Notes: generated from the letters alone by a model not told the origin. Numbered from the stretch's first letter, positions 8,987-18,634 are shown. The stretch is DNA of 64,000 nucleotides from Chloracidobacterium validum (GCF_018304825.1 NZ_CP072648.1:169501-233500), one strand, 5' to 3'. A program made the numbers and translations.

Positions 8987-9370
8987 ACCCTGCCCAGTCC
9001 GCCCCAAGCCACGGACAGACGTCGTCTAGACTCGTTTGTTACGTGGATTTACCCCCTAGTCGCCCTGCCCAGGTTAACTTATACTGCTGTATCCGTTCTT
9101 GCGATGAGCAAAACTATTTGGACTGACCGAGCCTATGTCGTCAGCTCGTACCGCAGGCTTACAACGTCGCCAATGGATAGTCACTGGCAGAGGCCGGCAT
9201 CACGTTCTTGGCGTTGCCCTGGTGTCGGTGGCAACTTATGCTTGCGGCACGCGCTGGAAAGAAATGGTTGTGATTGAGACGATGATGACTCATGCGTTAC
9301 GGTTCGGCGCCTACACTTTATGGAAACGATCCATTACGGGAATGAAAAATCCTTGTCACATCACGATGCT
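8987..9370. other. Non-coding gap upstream of the PP2C gene
   Basis: No convincing gene here. A 79-codon open frame at 9135-9374 has poor codon character and no recognisable sequence. A TATACT hexamer near 9079 lacks a matching -35. The region presumably holds the PP2C promoter, which cannot be located with confidence. Confidence 0.4.
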
Positions 9371-10732
9371 ATGACCACTGCGACGACCGCCAATGGCTTG
9401 AGAAGAATCGAAGTCTATGCGCTAACCGATGTTGGTGTGGTGCGCCCGCACAACGAAGACAACTTTTTGATTGTCAATCTAGAAGATGGGCAGAGCTGGA
9501 CGGCCGAAAGCCAGTTGCCAGACCATCCGTTGGTCGTGGAATTACGCCCACCTGATCAGGGTGTGCTCCTGGCAGTCTCAGATGGTATGGGGGGCGCGCT
9601 GGCGGGCGAAGTGGCCAGTCACCTGGCGGTGACGCAAGTTTGCGATAGCATGATGCGTCTTCAGAAAGCCGAGGAGTTCAAGCGCTTCGGTTTCCATGAG
9701 CACCTGCGCTTTGCCATCGAACGCGCCAATTTGTTTATCAATAGCCAGAGTCAGCGCAGTCCAGAATATGCCGGCATGGGCGCGACCTTCACGGGTGCTG
9801 GTTTGGATGGCACCATGCTGTACTTGGCTCAAGTGGGGGATTCACGCGCTTATCTATTCCGCCATGACCTCGCCGTCCAAATCACGACTGACCAGTCGCT
9901 CGTTGAGCAGTTGATTCAATCCGGGCACATTACCCGCGAGGAAGCGGAAACCCATCCCTACAAAAACGTCATCCTTCAGGCGCTGGGCGCCACGCCCAGT
10001 GTGACGGTCACGGTTGATAGCCTCCCGGTGTGCCGGGATGACGTCTTGCTACTCTGTAGCGACGGCCTATCTGGAAAGATCAATAGTGAAGACATGCGCA
10101 ATATCCTGGCCGCCGCGGAGGGCAACCTGCGCGCTGCCTGTCAGCGCATGGTAGAACTTGCCAATGAACGGGGCGGTGAGGACAACATCACGGTTGTGCT
10201 ACTGCGATTCACGGGCGATGGCTTCCCGGCACGCGGTGAAGTCGCGGGCGATGATCGTATCACCCCAATTGACCGGGACGATGAACTGCCCCACCCAACC
10301 GAGAGTAGTCTTGGGCTGGGTGACGAGCCAACCCAGGATGAGCCGGAGTCTTCGCCCACCATGGAACTTACGTCGGAAGGTGAGCCGGCTCGGGGGCCAA
10401 CCCCAGCCGAACTCGCCATTACGGGGGGACTTGGGCTGACTCGTCAATTTTCGGCTGTCAGTTCACCACCAGCGGACTCGCCCGCGTTGTCTATTTCCAA
10501 CGGGACCCCCACTGTCCCGCCGTCCCAATCCCCCACGGCGCACTGGTCTGGCGGCGGGACATCTGACGATGGGTTACGCACGTACCGCTTGGTCGCGGCG
10601 AGCCTGCTCGTAATTTTGTCAGTTTGCGCGCTCATTTGGACATTCTTCAATCGCAAGGCTGGCGTGCCGCCTGACGGGCCGGATCCGCCGCGCAACCAAA
10701 CCCACGTCGCCGCCCGTCCTCCCTCCTGCTAG
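9371..10732 (+). CDS. PP2C-type Ser/Thr protein phosphatase with C-terminal membrane anchor
   Basis: A 453-residue protein. Residues ~10-270 form a PP2C (PPM) domain: TDVGVVRPHNEDNF (metal Asp/Glu), VSDGMGGALAGEVAS, GMGATFTGA, QVGDSRAYLFR, LLLCSDGLSG and GGEDNITVVLLRF, i.e. the full set of acidic metal ligands. A Pro/Ser/Thr-rich linker follows, then one transmembrane segment near residues 410-432 (LVAASLLVILSVCALIW) and a short tail. The phosphatase therefore sits on the cytoplasmic face of the membrane and probably opposes Hanks-type kinases. The frame is open to 9320 upstream; ATG 9371 is preferred because it sits just before the domain, but neither start has a clear ribosome site. Confidence 0.88.
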   Translation: MTTATTANGLRRIEVYALTDVGVVRPHNEDNFLIVNLEDGQSWTAESQLPDHPLVVELRPPDQGVLLAVSDGMGGALAGEVASHLAVTQVCDSMMRLQKAEEFKRFGFHEHLRFAIERANLFINSQSQRSPEYAGMGATFTGAGLDGTMLYLAQVGDSRAYLFRHDLAVQITTDQSLVEQLIQSGHITREEAETHPYKNVILQALGATPSVTVTVDSLPVCRDDVLLLCSDGLSGKINSEDMRNILAAAEGNLRAACQRMVELANERGGEDNITVVLLRFTGDGFPARGEVAGDDRITPIDRDDELPHPTESSLGLGDEPTQDEPESSPTMELTSEGEPARGPTPAELAITGGLGLTRQFSAVSSPPADSPALSISNGTPTVPPSQSPTAHWSGGGTSDDGLRTYRLVAASLLVILSVCALIWTFFNRKAGVPPDGPDPPRNQTHVAARPPSC

Positions 10733-10757
10733 ACTTTGCCTAAATCTGCTGCCGTTC

Positions 10758-11936
10758 ATGTCCACTGCTTCACCCGAAGCTTCTACTACCGAACTCACGA
10801 TTGTCATGCCGTGCCTCAACGAGGCCGAAACGCTTGAAACCTGTATTCGCAAGGCCCAGGGGTTTCTCGAACGATACGGCATTGCTGGTGAAGTCATCGT
10901 TGGAGATAACGGCTCAACTGATGGTTCACAGGCAATTGCCCAGCGGCTTGGTGCGCGCGTCGTCAACATCCCGACCCGTGGCTATGGCGCGGCCTTGTAT
11001 GGGGCCACGCTGGCAGCACGTGGGCGCTACGTCATTATGGGTGACTCGGACGACAGCTATGATTTCTCCAATTTGATGCCTTTTCTTGAGAAGCTTCGGG
11101 CCGGTTATGACCTTGTCATGGGCAACCGCTTTCGGGGCGGTATTCGACCGGGCGCAATGCCCTGGAAAAATCGCTACATTGGCAATCCGGTGCTGACTGG
11201 AATTGGGCGCTTGCTATTTCGGTGTCCGGCTGGTGACTTTCACTGTGGTTTGCGTGGCTATTCGCTGACTGCCTTCAGGCGTCTGGACCTGCGGACGACG
11301 GGCATGGAATTTGCCTCTGAGATGGTCATCAAAGCCACGTTGATGGGGCTGCGAATTACGGAAGTTCCAACCACATTGTCGCCCGATGGGCGGTCGCGTC
11401 CGCCACACCTTCGGCCGTGGCGTGACGGTTGGCGGCATCTCCGGTTCATGCTGCTGTACAGCCCGCGGTGGCTTTTTCTCTATCCGGGCTTGCTGTTGAT
11501 GGCGATTGGGTTGGTCGTCGGGGCGTGGCTCCTGCCCGGCCCACAGCGTTTGGCGGGCATCGTCTTTGACATCCACACCTTGCTTTATGCGGCGCTGGCC
11601 GTCCTGATTGGTTTTCAGTGCGTGACGTTTGCCCTGCTGGCGAAAGTGTTTGCCATCAACGAGGGTTTGCTACCTGAGGACTCGCGCCTCAATCACCTGT
11701 TTCGCTACGTCACGCTTGAAACCGGACTCGTTCTAGGCACACTTTTGGTACTGGGCGGGCTGGTTGGGTCTATCGTGGCGGTGGCTTCCTGGAATGAAGT
11801 GGACTATGGCCCACTCGATGCCAGCCGGACGCTTCGCTTGGTGATTCCCGCCATGCTGTGCCTGATGCTTGGCTGCGAAACTATCCTGGCCAGTCTTTTT
11901 CTGAGTATTCTCGGCTTGCGGATACGGCGGATGTGA
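10758..11936 (+). CDS. Family-2 glycosyltransferase with C-terminal membrane domain
   Basis: A 392-residue protein. The N-terminal ~230 residues are a GT-A fold family 2 transferase: IVMPCLNEAETLETC, GDNGSTDGS and the metal-binding GDSDDSYDF. The C-terminal third has about four hydrophobic segments. This resembles dolichol/polyprenyl-phosphate mannose or glucose synthases (DPM1/GtrB type) that load a lipid carrier. The methyltransferase that follows after 18 bp is probably co-transcribed, suggesting a common role in glycan or lipid modification. Sugar and acceptor are not deducible. Confidence 0.88.
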   Translation: MSTASPEASTTELTIVMPCLNEAETLETCIRKAQGFLERYGIAGEVIVGDNGSTDGSQAIAQRLGARVVNIPTRGYGAALYGATLAARGRYVIMGDSDDSYDFSNLMPFLEKLRAGYDLVMGNRFRGGIRPGAMPWKNRYIGNPVLTGIGRLLFRCPAGDFHCGLRGYSLTAFRRLDLRTTGMEFASEMVIKATLMGLRITEVPTTLSPDGRSRPPHLRPWRDGWRHLRFMLLYSPRWLFLYPGLLLMAIGLVVGAWLLPGPQRLAGIVFDIHTLLYAALAVLIGFQCVTFALLAKVFAINEGLLPEDSRLNHLFRYVTLETGLVLGTLLVLGGLVGSIVAVASWNEVDYGPLDASRTLRLVIPAMLCLMLGCETILASLFLSILGLRIRRM

Positions 11937-11954
11937 ACACTTTTTGGCTGCGCA

Positions 11955-12503
11955 ATGAAACCCCTTGACTACCATCTCCAAAACTGGCGCATTGCCGTCG
12001 TGCGCCCGCATCTTTCCGCCACGGATCGTATCCTCGACATTGGCGCATTCGATGGCGCGCTGGCACGGCAGGTGCGGGAGTTCAGGGCGTATGTTGGGAT
12101 TGATCCGGAGGCCGACCCGGCGCAGTCCACGGCGCGGATGCATTTCGTGCGAGGTCGCTTTCCACAGGATTTGCCGCCCAGTGAAGAGCCTTTTGACGCC
12201 GTGACCCTGCTGGCGCTGCTAGAGCATATCCCGGACACCGAGCTGGGCGCGTTTGCACGGGCATGCGCCGACGCCTTACGACCCGGTGGAAAGCTGCTCA
12301 TCACCGTGCCGCATCCGTTCGTTGACCGTATTCTTGACATCCTGATGGCATTGCGCCTACTCGATGGCATGGAAACCGACGCGCACCACGGCTTCGACGT
12401 GGCACGCACCCGCGACATCTTTGAGCAGGCCGGGTTTGAACTCACCCTGCATCGCCGCTTCCAGCTTGGCCTCAACAACTTCTTTGCCTTCCGCAAAATC
12501 TGA
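11955..12503 (+). CDS. Class I SAM-dependent methyltransferase
   Basis: A 182-residue soluble protein. Motif I reads ILDIGAFDGALARQV, followed by the acidic YVGIDPEAD strand, FDAVTLLALLEHIPD, and LRPGGKLLITVPHPF. This is a complete Rossmann-like methyltransferase core of the Methyltransf_11 type. Substrate is unknown. Its position directly after the glycosyltransferase gene suggests it acts on the same glycoconjugate or lipid. Confidence 0.83.
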   Translation: MKPLDYHLQNWRIAVVRPHLSATDRILDIGAFDGALARQVREFRAYVGIDPEADPAQSTARMHFVRGRFPQDLPPSEEPFDAVTLLALLEHIPDTELGAFARACADALRPGGKLLITVPHPFVDRILDILMALRLLDGMETDAHHGFDVARTRDIFEQAGFELTLHRRFQLGLNNFFAFRKI

Positions 12504-12628
12504 CCTTGCATTCTGCAAAACCTGACGCACAGCGGCGATGGTCGTCGGATTTTTTCGTCGTGCTTGGGCGCGGCCCGATATAGGCTAGTCTAGTAGTATT
12601 TGTAACTTTTCACACGGTTGACGCTCGC

Positions 12629-13594
12629 ATGAATCTGACCGTTCCCACTACTCGACTCGATGCCGATCTCATCATTGGTTCCCGTGGCAGTGCTCTGGCG
12701 CTTTGGCAGTCTGAATGGGTGAAATCCCAGCTTGAGCAGGCGGTACCAACCCGCCGCGTCGCCATTCAGATCATCAAAACCACGGGTGACGCCATACTTG
12801 ACGCGCCACTCTCCAAGATTGGCGGCAAGGGCGTTTTTACCAAGGAAATTGAAGAAGCGCTGCTGGCTGGTGTTGTGGATTTGGCCGTTCATAGTTTGAA
12901 GGACCTCCCGACGCGCCTTCCAGCGGGGCTAACCCTGGGATGTGTCACCCGCCGGGAGGACGTGCGGGATGCCCTGGTCGCGCGCGAGGGGGTTCAATCA
13001 CTGGACGATCTCCCACCCAAGGCCGTGATTGGGACGAGCAGTCTTCGGCGGCAGGCGCAGCTTCTGGCGCGGCGTCCTGACCTCGAACTTGCCGACTTGC
13101 GCGGCAACGTTGGCACCCGGCTGCAGCGCGTTGCCGAAGGCCGCTATGACGCCATCATTCTGGCCTCGGCTGGACTGGTTCGCCTGGGCTTTGAGTCGCG
13201 GATCGCGCAGCGCATCCCGACCGACGTCCTGCTGCCGGCCGTTGGGCAGGGGGCGCTTGGGATTGAGATTCGGGAACACGATTCGGCAACGCAGGAAGCC
13301 GTACAAGTCATGGCTCACCAGACGACCTGGCGTGCCTGCGAAGCTGAACGAGCGTTTCTGCACGGGTTGGGCGGTGGTTGTCAGGTGCCGATTGCGGCCC
13401 ATGCCGTGGTGGATAACGAAGGTCGCTTGCGGTTGCGCGGCCTCGTGGCCCGTACGGATGGGACGCGCATCATTCAAGACGAACTGACCGGTGACGCGCG
13501 CTTTGCTGAGGATATTGGCAAGGAACTCGCCGAGCAGGTGCTTGGGCAGGGCGCGGACGAACTTTTGGCGGAACTCGACGCCCACCCGCACTGA
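12629..13594 (+). CDS. hemC: Porphobilinogen deaminase (hydroxymethylbilane synthase)
   Basis: Condenses four porphobilinogens into hydroxymethylbilane in tetrapyrrole synthesis. At 321 residues it is of normal length. It begins the domain with IIGSRGSALALWQSEWV. The catalytic aspartate lies in VDLAVHSLKDLPT (about residue 93), and the dipyrromethane cofactor cysteine in GLGGGCQVPIAAHA (about residue 253). TSSLRRQAQL and LRGNVGTRLQ substrate-binding segments are present. No other hem gene is adjacent. In a phototroph it would also feed (bacterio)chlorophyll synthesis. Confidence 0.96.
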   Translation: MNLTVPTTRLDADLIIGSRGSALALWQSEWVKSQLEQAVPTRRVAIQIIKTTGDAILDAPLSKIGGKGVFTKEIEEALLAGVVDLAVHSLKDLPTRLPAGLTLGCVTRREDVRDALVAREGVQSLDDLPPKAVIGTSSLRRQAQLLARRPDLELADLRGNVGTRLQRVAEGRYDAIILASAGLVRLGFESRIAQRIPTDVLLPAVGQGALGIEIREHDSATQEAVQVMAHQTTWRACEAERAFLHGLGGGCQVPIAAHAVVDNEGRLRLRGLVARTDGTRIIQDELTGDARFAEDIGKELAEQVLGQGADELLAELDAHPH

Positions 13595-13723
13595 AAATCT
13601 GCCCTAAAACAGTAACGCCGTTTCGTTGTTGTCCAGCAACGCTTGACGGAGGCGCGCGGCCTTTCGCACGATACTGGCCTGGGCGGTCGTTCAAGCCGCT
13701 CGATGGAAGGAGTGTTCACTATC

Positions 13724-14308
13724 ATGCACCTGTGCCGCCATGTTTTCTGGGCAAGCAGCTTGTTAAGCGCCTGCCTTGCGCTTTCATCCACGCCTGGCTG
13801 GGCGCAGACTGGAGCTGGTACGCCCAAGTCGGTCAAATCCAGGCCGGCGAAAAAACCAGCCAAAACCCCCTCGTCCACGGCTGCGGAGACCCCCACGCCG
13901 ATCAACCCAAATGAGCTGCCGCTCGGTGTTCAGGACAATCTCGCTGAAGCCAAGCGGTTGCAGGAACAATATCAGCGTGAGGCGGCGGCGCGGCGGCGCG
14001 CGGAAGCTGAAGCTCGCAAGAAGGGGTTGCCCTGGCCGCCGCCAGAGGAAGTGAACCCAGAAAACCAGTCGCCACCAGCCGCGCCGGCGAGTTTACCAGC
14101 GTCGCAGCCAGCACCACCGCCTCAAGACACTTCGCCGCCACCGGCTGACCCACCAATGGAAAGTCAAACAGGAACACCCCGAAACACCTCAACTGGTGAG
14201 AATACTCAACCTGTAACTGAGCCGCCGCCTCCCCCGGCTGGTGGAAAAACAATCATTCGGACGTGGCCACAGGCGAAGAAGCCCAACCAGTCAAAATCGC
14301 CACAGTAA
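13724..14308 (+). CDS. Proline-rich secreted protein, paralogue A
   Basis: A 194-residue protein of unknown function. ATG 13724 gives a signal peptide (FWASSLLSACLALSSTPGWAQ), with GGAAGGAGTG upstream. The mature part has a short Lys/Pro/Thr-rich stretch, a motif LPLGVQDNLAEAKRLQEQYQ, a charged Ala/Arg/Glu helix, and a long Pro/Ala/Ser/Thr tail. The LPxGVQxxLxxAKRxQE motif recurs in the next gene at the same relative place. It follows hemC but probably has its own promoter. Possibly a periplasmic or cell-wall spacer protein, but nothing proves this. Confidence 0.65.
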   Translation: MHLCRHVFWASSLLSACLALSSTPGWAQTGAGTPKSVKSRPAKKPAKTPSSTAAETPTPINPNELPLGVQDNLAEAKRLQEQYQREAAARRRAEAEARKKGLPWPPPEEVNPENQSPPAAPASLPASQPAPPPQDTSPPPADPPMESQTGTPRNTSTGENTQPVTEPPPPPAGGKTIIRTWPQAKKPNQSKSPQ

Positions 14309-14420
14309 ACAGTCCTGTAATACCCCGCGCGTATAACTGTGTAGCTCGGTTATCGGCGAGGCTACGGCGCGTCGCCACCAAGATGAATGGGCTTTGAACG
14401 ATGGAAAAAGGAGTACGACC

Positions 14421-15107
14421 ATGAGAGCTTTGAAGTATGGCATTTGGGGGTTCACCTTTGGCGCATGCCTGGTGTTCACCACGACCGATGGCCTGGCGCA
14501 ACGGTTGCGGGTCGGACAGCAGCCTTCAAGCCGTGTCACCCCGTCCGCGAGCGCGCCAAAGCCGGCACCAACGGATGTCAGCGACTTGCCGATTGGCGTG
14601 CAGCAGGGGTTGTCTGATGCCAAGCGTTATCAGGAACTGCTCCAGCAAGCGCTCCGCCAAGGCCAGGCACCGCCGCCATTGCCTTATGCAATGCCACCTG
14701 TCCTCCCGCTGATGGTTCCCGGCTATCCACCACCGCAAGCGTCGGGTTCACCGGCGGGTGCGGCCCAGCCCTGGCTCATCTTGCCGCCAGGTGCCCCGTT
14801 TCCGGCAGAGACGCCACAGCCAATGCAACCGCTTCAGTCACCAACCTCTGGCCCGGTCAGCTCAAGCCTTACCCTCCGTCAGGTATCCCCGCCGCCACAA
14901 ACTCCGGCATTGTCACCGTCCCTTCGGCAGCTACAAGAGTTGCAGCAGTACTTGGATGCACTGATGAATGGGCATGCCGACAGTGGCATGTGTGGAGATG
15001 GACAAGTGGTGGTGCCGAGCCAGCCCCTGCAACAGCCGCCACAGGGCGGAGGCATTCGGATGTCACCTCCAGCGCCGCAAGGGGTTCGACTTGGCACCCG
15101 TCCATAA
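14421..15107 (+). CDS. Proline-rich secreted protein, paralogue B
   Basis: A 228-residue protein starting at ATG 14421, with an excellent AAAGGAG ribosome site at 14406-14412. A signal peptide is visible (LKYGIWGFTFGACLVFTTTDGLAQ). About 40 residues in, it has LPIGVQQGLSDAKRYQELLQ, matching paralogue A. The rest is rich in Pro and Gln, with runs such as PPPLPYAMPPVLPLMVPGYP. A late segment resembles a short coiled coil (LRQLQELQQYLDALMNG). The two genes probably arose by tandem duplication and then diverged outside the motif. Function unknown. Confidence 0.65.
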   Translation: MRALKYGIWGFTFGACLVFTTTDGLAQRLRVGQQPSSRVTPSASAPKPAPTDVSDLPIGVQQGLSDAKRYQELLQQALRQGQAPPPLPYAMPPVLPLMVPGYPPPQASGSPAGAAQPWLILPPGAPFPAETPQPMQPLQSPTSGPVSSSLTLRQVSPPPQTPALSPSLRQLQELQQYLDALMNGHADSGMCGDGQVVVPSQPLQQPPQGGGIRMSPPAPQGVRLGTRP

Positions 15108-15136
15108 TGTTTTTAGACATAGATAGGGCACAAGTT

Positions 15137-15165
15137 TTGGGAGCGTGGGTATGCTACCCGCGCTC
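15137..15165. terminator. Hairpin between convergent genes
   Basis: A 13-bp stem (15137-15149 with 15153-15165, one G-U pair) around a 3-nt loop lies between the converging ends of the proline-rich protein gene and the metalloprotease gene. No strong T-run follows on either strand, so it is either a weak bidirectional terminator or a 3'-end-protecting hairpin. Confidence 0.5.
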
Positions 15166-15188
15166 CCAGGCATTATGGCCGAAAAACC

Positions 15189-18100
15189 TTATGGCACGGA
15201 GACCGGCGGCGGTTTGGGTTGCCCATCCCAGTTCCCGATCAACGGCACATCTCCAGGCACGCCGTAGTTCACGCGAATGTCCGGCGGTCCGCTCGTGTTC
15301 GATGTCCGCAACTGGAACTGAATCGTCCCGTTCAGGTTCACCACCACCCCGACCGCCGCGAAACCCTGCCGCGTCCAATCTCCAGCTACCGGACGCACCA
15401 CTGTCCCACTCGTTGTCACCGTGAAGGTCGCATCCGCTGGGCCGCTCACGTTGGCATTCTTCAGGAAAAACTGCCCCGTCCCCGGACGGTACAACCCTAG
15501 CCCGGTCACGTTGCTCGATACCGTCCACTGCCCGGCAATCGGCACGTCCATCGCCTGCGCACCCGTGATCACCACCGTCAGGTCGGGATTCCCCGCCGTG
15601 TTCGTGTTTCGCAGGAAAAACGTCTGCGCGCTCGGACGATACACCCCGCACGTCACCGTCCCGTTCCCGTCCCAGTCTCCCGCAATCGGCACATCCCCGA
15701 CCCCACCAAACGCGAATGACACATCCGCGAACCCGCCCGTGTTGTTGTTGATGAGGAAAAACGTCATCGTTCCATTGACATTCCGGTAAATCCCCGGTGT
15801 GTCAACCCCGTCGCCGTTCCAGTCACCAGCAATCGGCGTATCCCCGGCCAGCCCATAAAAGAAGTCGTTGTCCGCGAAGTCTGAAATCAGCCGATTTTTC
15901 AGGTACATATACCCGTTCGACGGTCGAAACATCGCCATCGTCGAGCCGATGGGCGCACCCGGCCCGCTCGACCCAGCCTGCGTCACCGTCACGAACTGCC
16001 CGGCGACGAAGAACGTCCCCGCGCGTGGCGTCGCGCCGGGATTGCGCCCTACAGCAAAGGTTAACGTCGCATTGCCGATTCCAGAAATCGCCAGCCGTCG
16101 CGCTTCATCGCCAAGGTTGGCAACCATCCGGGGCGTGATGACTTGTCCACTGGCCAGTTGAGCAGAAATGAGCTTGATCCACGGCGCGTCAATGTTGCGG
16201 ACGCGCGCCTCCCAAGCGCAGGTTGGGCCAGTTGTAATCGTCAAGGTTGCATTTGAAACGGCATCCCCACCAACGTTGATGCTGGTCGGTGTCACGGTAA
16301 AGGCACAAGCGCCTGCCTGAACCGTCACGGTCAGCGTTTGATTGGCAACGCCGGTGCCGTTGGTGGCTTGAATGGAGAGCAAAAACACGCCGGTCGTTCC
16401 GGCTGGTGGTGTCCCCACGAGCACCGCGCTGCCATCGCCACCGGTGAAGGTGATACCTGGCGGCAGTGTTCCCCCAACCAACGTGATAGTTGGGGTCGGC
16501 ACGCCGCTGGCCGTAATCAAGAAGCTGGAGGGCTGCCCAGGCGTGAGTGTGACGTTTGGCGAACTGGTAATCGTCGGAGCCACATCGGCTGATCCGCTCT
16601 GCGTGATCGTGAACGTGTTGCCGCCAGGACTGAGCGTCAGCGTCGCCGTACGCTGTGCGCCCGGGTTCGCCGCCACCTGAAAACTCACTGTCGTCAATAA
16701 GTTGCCGGCTGCTGGAAAGCCCGTCACCCAATCGGGAATCCCCGATACTGTCCACGCCCCGGTTGCATTGATGGTAACGGACTGTGGCATGCCGGAGCCA
16801 CTGGCCGGTAGGCCTACCCCTGGAGCTGAGAAAATCGGGTTGACCGTCCAACCGATGTCACGAAAGAGATTGAGCGTAAGGTCTTGCGTTCGCGGCAGGC
16901 GCGGCGTAATAGCCGGTTCCATGAGCAGCCGCGGTCGCACGGTGCTATCCCAGTGCGACACTGATGACCCCGCCTGGCGTGGATTCGGCGCAAACATCCG
17001 AATCCGCCCGTTGGTGGTGCCGGCCGGGCGCGTCGGATCAAGCAATAGCGTTGCCGTCACGCTTCCACTTGATAAAAAGTTGCGCAGTGTTGCGCCATCC
17101 GCCTGCGAAATGCCGACCACCGGAATGGTGATGTTGGGCGCCGTGCCACCTGGACTGAAGCCACCGGCGATGTTGTTGGCAATGATGAGACCTTGCGCGC
17201 CGGCCTGTTGCGCATTGGCGGCTTTGTCCACGAATGGGCAATCGCCCCGATCCACCAACGCGAAGTTCGTATTGACCGCGCCCGGATTGGATAGCGGCCC
17301 ACAGGCCAGTGGCGGTTGGGCCGCCACGAGCGGGCGCGTCAATCCGCCTAGCGTAATCGCCCCCCCAAAGCTTGCCTGGTTGACTGCAATGAACTCCGGC
17401 GGCGTGCGCTCGACGCGCAGTACCGGGGCCGGGTCCAGGGTAAGCGGCAGTGCGCTCTGGGTCGTTGACCCGGTCCAGGTGAGGTTGCCGGTGTTGATAG
17501 CCGACGCTTGTCGCTGGTCGGCAGTCATTTGATTCCAGTTCAGGTTGAGATTTTCATCCCGTAGCAGGCGCGCATAGCAATCCGTAAAGCCACCGTTTGG
17601 GTCGGTGTCGGATGCGCCGTTGTTCCGTCCGTTGGCCGTATTGACAAAGGTGCTGAAGCCTAAGCCGTGGGAGAACTCATGCAGGACGACGGTCAACAAA
17701 TCTACCTGGTCGGGCGGGGCATTGTTGTCCAAGCCAAGGTAAAAATTGGAGTTTGTGCTGAAGTTGGTGTTGATCTGCGAACGCGGAGGGTCTTGTACGG
17801 ATAAATCCTGGCTCGCCAGTGCATTGGCGAGCGCATAGTGATACCACGTGTCCGTGAAGGGGGCATTGGGAAAGTTCCTGAAAATCACCGTTGTTCCGGC
17901 CGAACCAAGCACACCGCTGGGCAGCGACGTAAATTGACCGGCAATCACAATCGGCACATTGCTCCGCAGGGTAGCGCCCCAAATTTCAGCCGCGCGCTGA
18001 AAGACATTGAGCCGCTGCTGTCCAAGCGTTGTCCCGGGGTTGCCGCCGACCGGCGCAGTCGGTGTGGGATCGTTGAATCCGACACCGGGTTCGTTGGTGT

Positions 18101-18614
18101 TGCGAATGACAAAGGTCGAACCCTGGGCGTTCTCGCGGCTGGCGGCTGGGCCGGTGGCAGCGCCGACCTGCATGCGGTCCGGTGGCAGGACGAGGTCACG
18201 ACCAGGGGACAGCTCCCGGTCAAAGGGATGGTCATGGTCAGCCGGATCGTCATGGGTTCCGTTACGTTCACCGCGCAAGAAGGCCTCCGCTTCGGGCAAG
18301 CTTCCAACGCAAGCGACCGTCACGCGACCATCTGGTTCCGTCCGCGCCAGCGCCACGTGCTGAAAACCATCTCCCAAATCCATCATCACCGTTCCATTTT
18401 TGAGTTGGCGAATGGGCTGGCCGTCTGCCTGCCGCCGCGTCACGTGCGCCACGAAGTCAAGCGTTTCACGGTATGGGTCGTCAGTGCGGCCGGCTGTGGC
18501 CTGGGTTGTCCCAAATGAAAAGGCTGAAGGCAGCCCACAGAGGGTCAGGAGACCAATCACAAAGAACACCCCAATCCGTGGGGCACGCGATGGCGTATGG
18601 GATTGCTGACGCAT
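15189..18614 (-). CDS. Secreted multidomain zinc metalloprotease with PA, BACON-like and FG-GAP-like repeats
   Basis: A 1141-residue secreted protein. ATG 18614 is chosen, with GGAG 7 nt upstream; a signal peptide follows (VFFVIGLLTLCGLPSAFS). The zincin site VLHEFSHGLGFS is near residues 308-319. A protease-associated (PA) domain (DRGDCPFVDKAANAQQAG, about 410-520) is inserted, followed by GSSVSHWD and LLMEPAI as in related bacterial PA-zincins. Then come a BACON-like domain, a putative Ig domain (PPGITFTGG), a second BACON-like domain, and about five ~48-residue repeats with PIAGDWxGxG and GxYRPxxxxFFLxNxN motifs (FG-GAP/VCBS-like). It likely degrades extracellular protein. No sorting tail is evident. 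Confidence 0.82.
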   Translation of the reverse strand: MRQQSHTPSRAPRIGVFFVIGLLTLCGLPSAFSFGTTQATAGRTDDPYRETLDFVAHVTRRQADGQPIRQLKNGTVMMDLGDGFQHVALARTEPDGRVTVACVGSLPEAEAFLRGERNGTHDDPADHDHPFDRELSPGRDLVLPPDRMQVGAATGPAASRENAQGSTFVIRNTNEPGVGFNDPTPTAPVGGNPGTTLGQQRLNVFQRAAEIWGATLRSNVPIVIAGQFTSLPSGVLGSAGTTVIFRNFPNAPFTDTWYHYALANALASQDLSVQDPPRSQINTNFSTNSNFYLGLDNNAPPDQVDLLTVVLHEFSHGLGFSTFVNTANGRNNGASDTDPNGGFTDCYARLLRDENLNLNWNQMTADQRQASAINTGNLTWTGSTTQSALPLTLDPAPVLRVERTPPEFIAVNQASFGGAITLGGLTRPLVAAQPPLACGPLSNPGAVNTNFALVDRGDCPFVDKAANAQQAGAQGLIIANNIAGGFSPGGTAPNITIPVVGISQADGATLRNFLSSGSVTATLLLDPTRPAGTTNGRIRMFAPNPRQAGSSVSHWDSTVRPRLLMEPAITPRLPRTQDLTLNLFRDIGWTVNPIFSAPGVGLPASGSGMPQSVTINATGAWTVSGIPDWVTGFPAAGNLLTTVSFQVAANPGAQRTATLTLSPGGNTFTITQSGSADVAPTITSSPNVTLTPGQPSSFLITASGVPTPTITLVGGTLPPGITFTGGDGSAVLVGTPPAGTTGVFLLSIQATNGTGVANQTLTVTVQAGACAFTVTPTSINVGGDAVSNATLTITTGPTCAWEARVRNIDAPWIKLISAQLASGQVITPRMVANLGDEARRLAISGIGNATLTFAVGRNPGATPRAGTFFVAGQFVTVTQAGSSGPGAPIGSTMAMFRPSNGYMYLKNRLISDFADNDFFYGLAGDTPIAGDWNGDGVDTPGIYRNVNGTMTFFLINNNTGGFADVSFAFGGVGDVPIAGDWDGNGTVTCGVYRPSAQTFFLRNTNTAGNPDLTVVITGAQAMDVPIAGQWTVSSNVTGLGLYRPGTGQFFLKNANVSGPADATFTVTTSGTVVRPVAGDWTRQGFAAVGVVVNLNGTIQFQLRTSNTSGPPDIRVNYGVPGDVPLIGNWDGQPKPPPVSVP

Positions 18615-18634
18615 AATAGACTCCAGCGATGTCA

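Noticed and set aside
9135-9374. 79-codon plus-strand ORF upstream of the PP2C gene
   Set aside because: No homology recognised, no ribosome site, and codon composition unlike neighbouring genes.
12533-12555. Possible terminator (6-bp stem with G-U, then six T) after the methyltransferase gene
   Set aside because: Stem too short and imperfect; the T-run may be coincidental.
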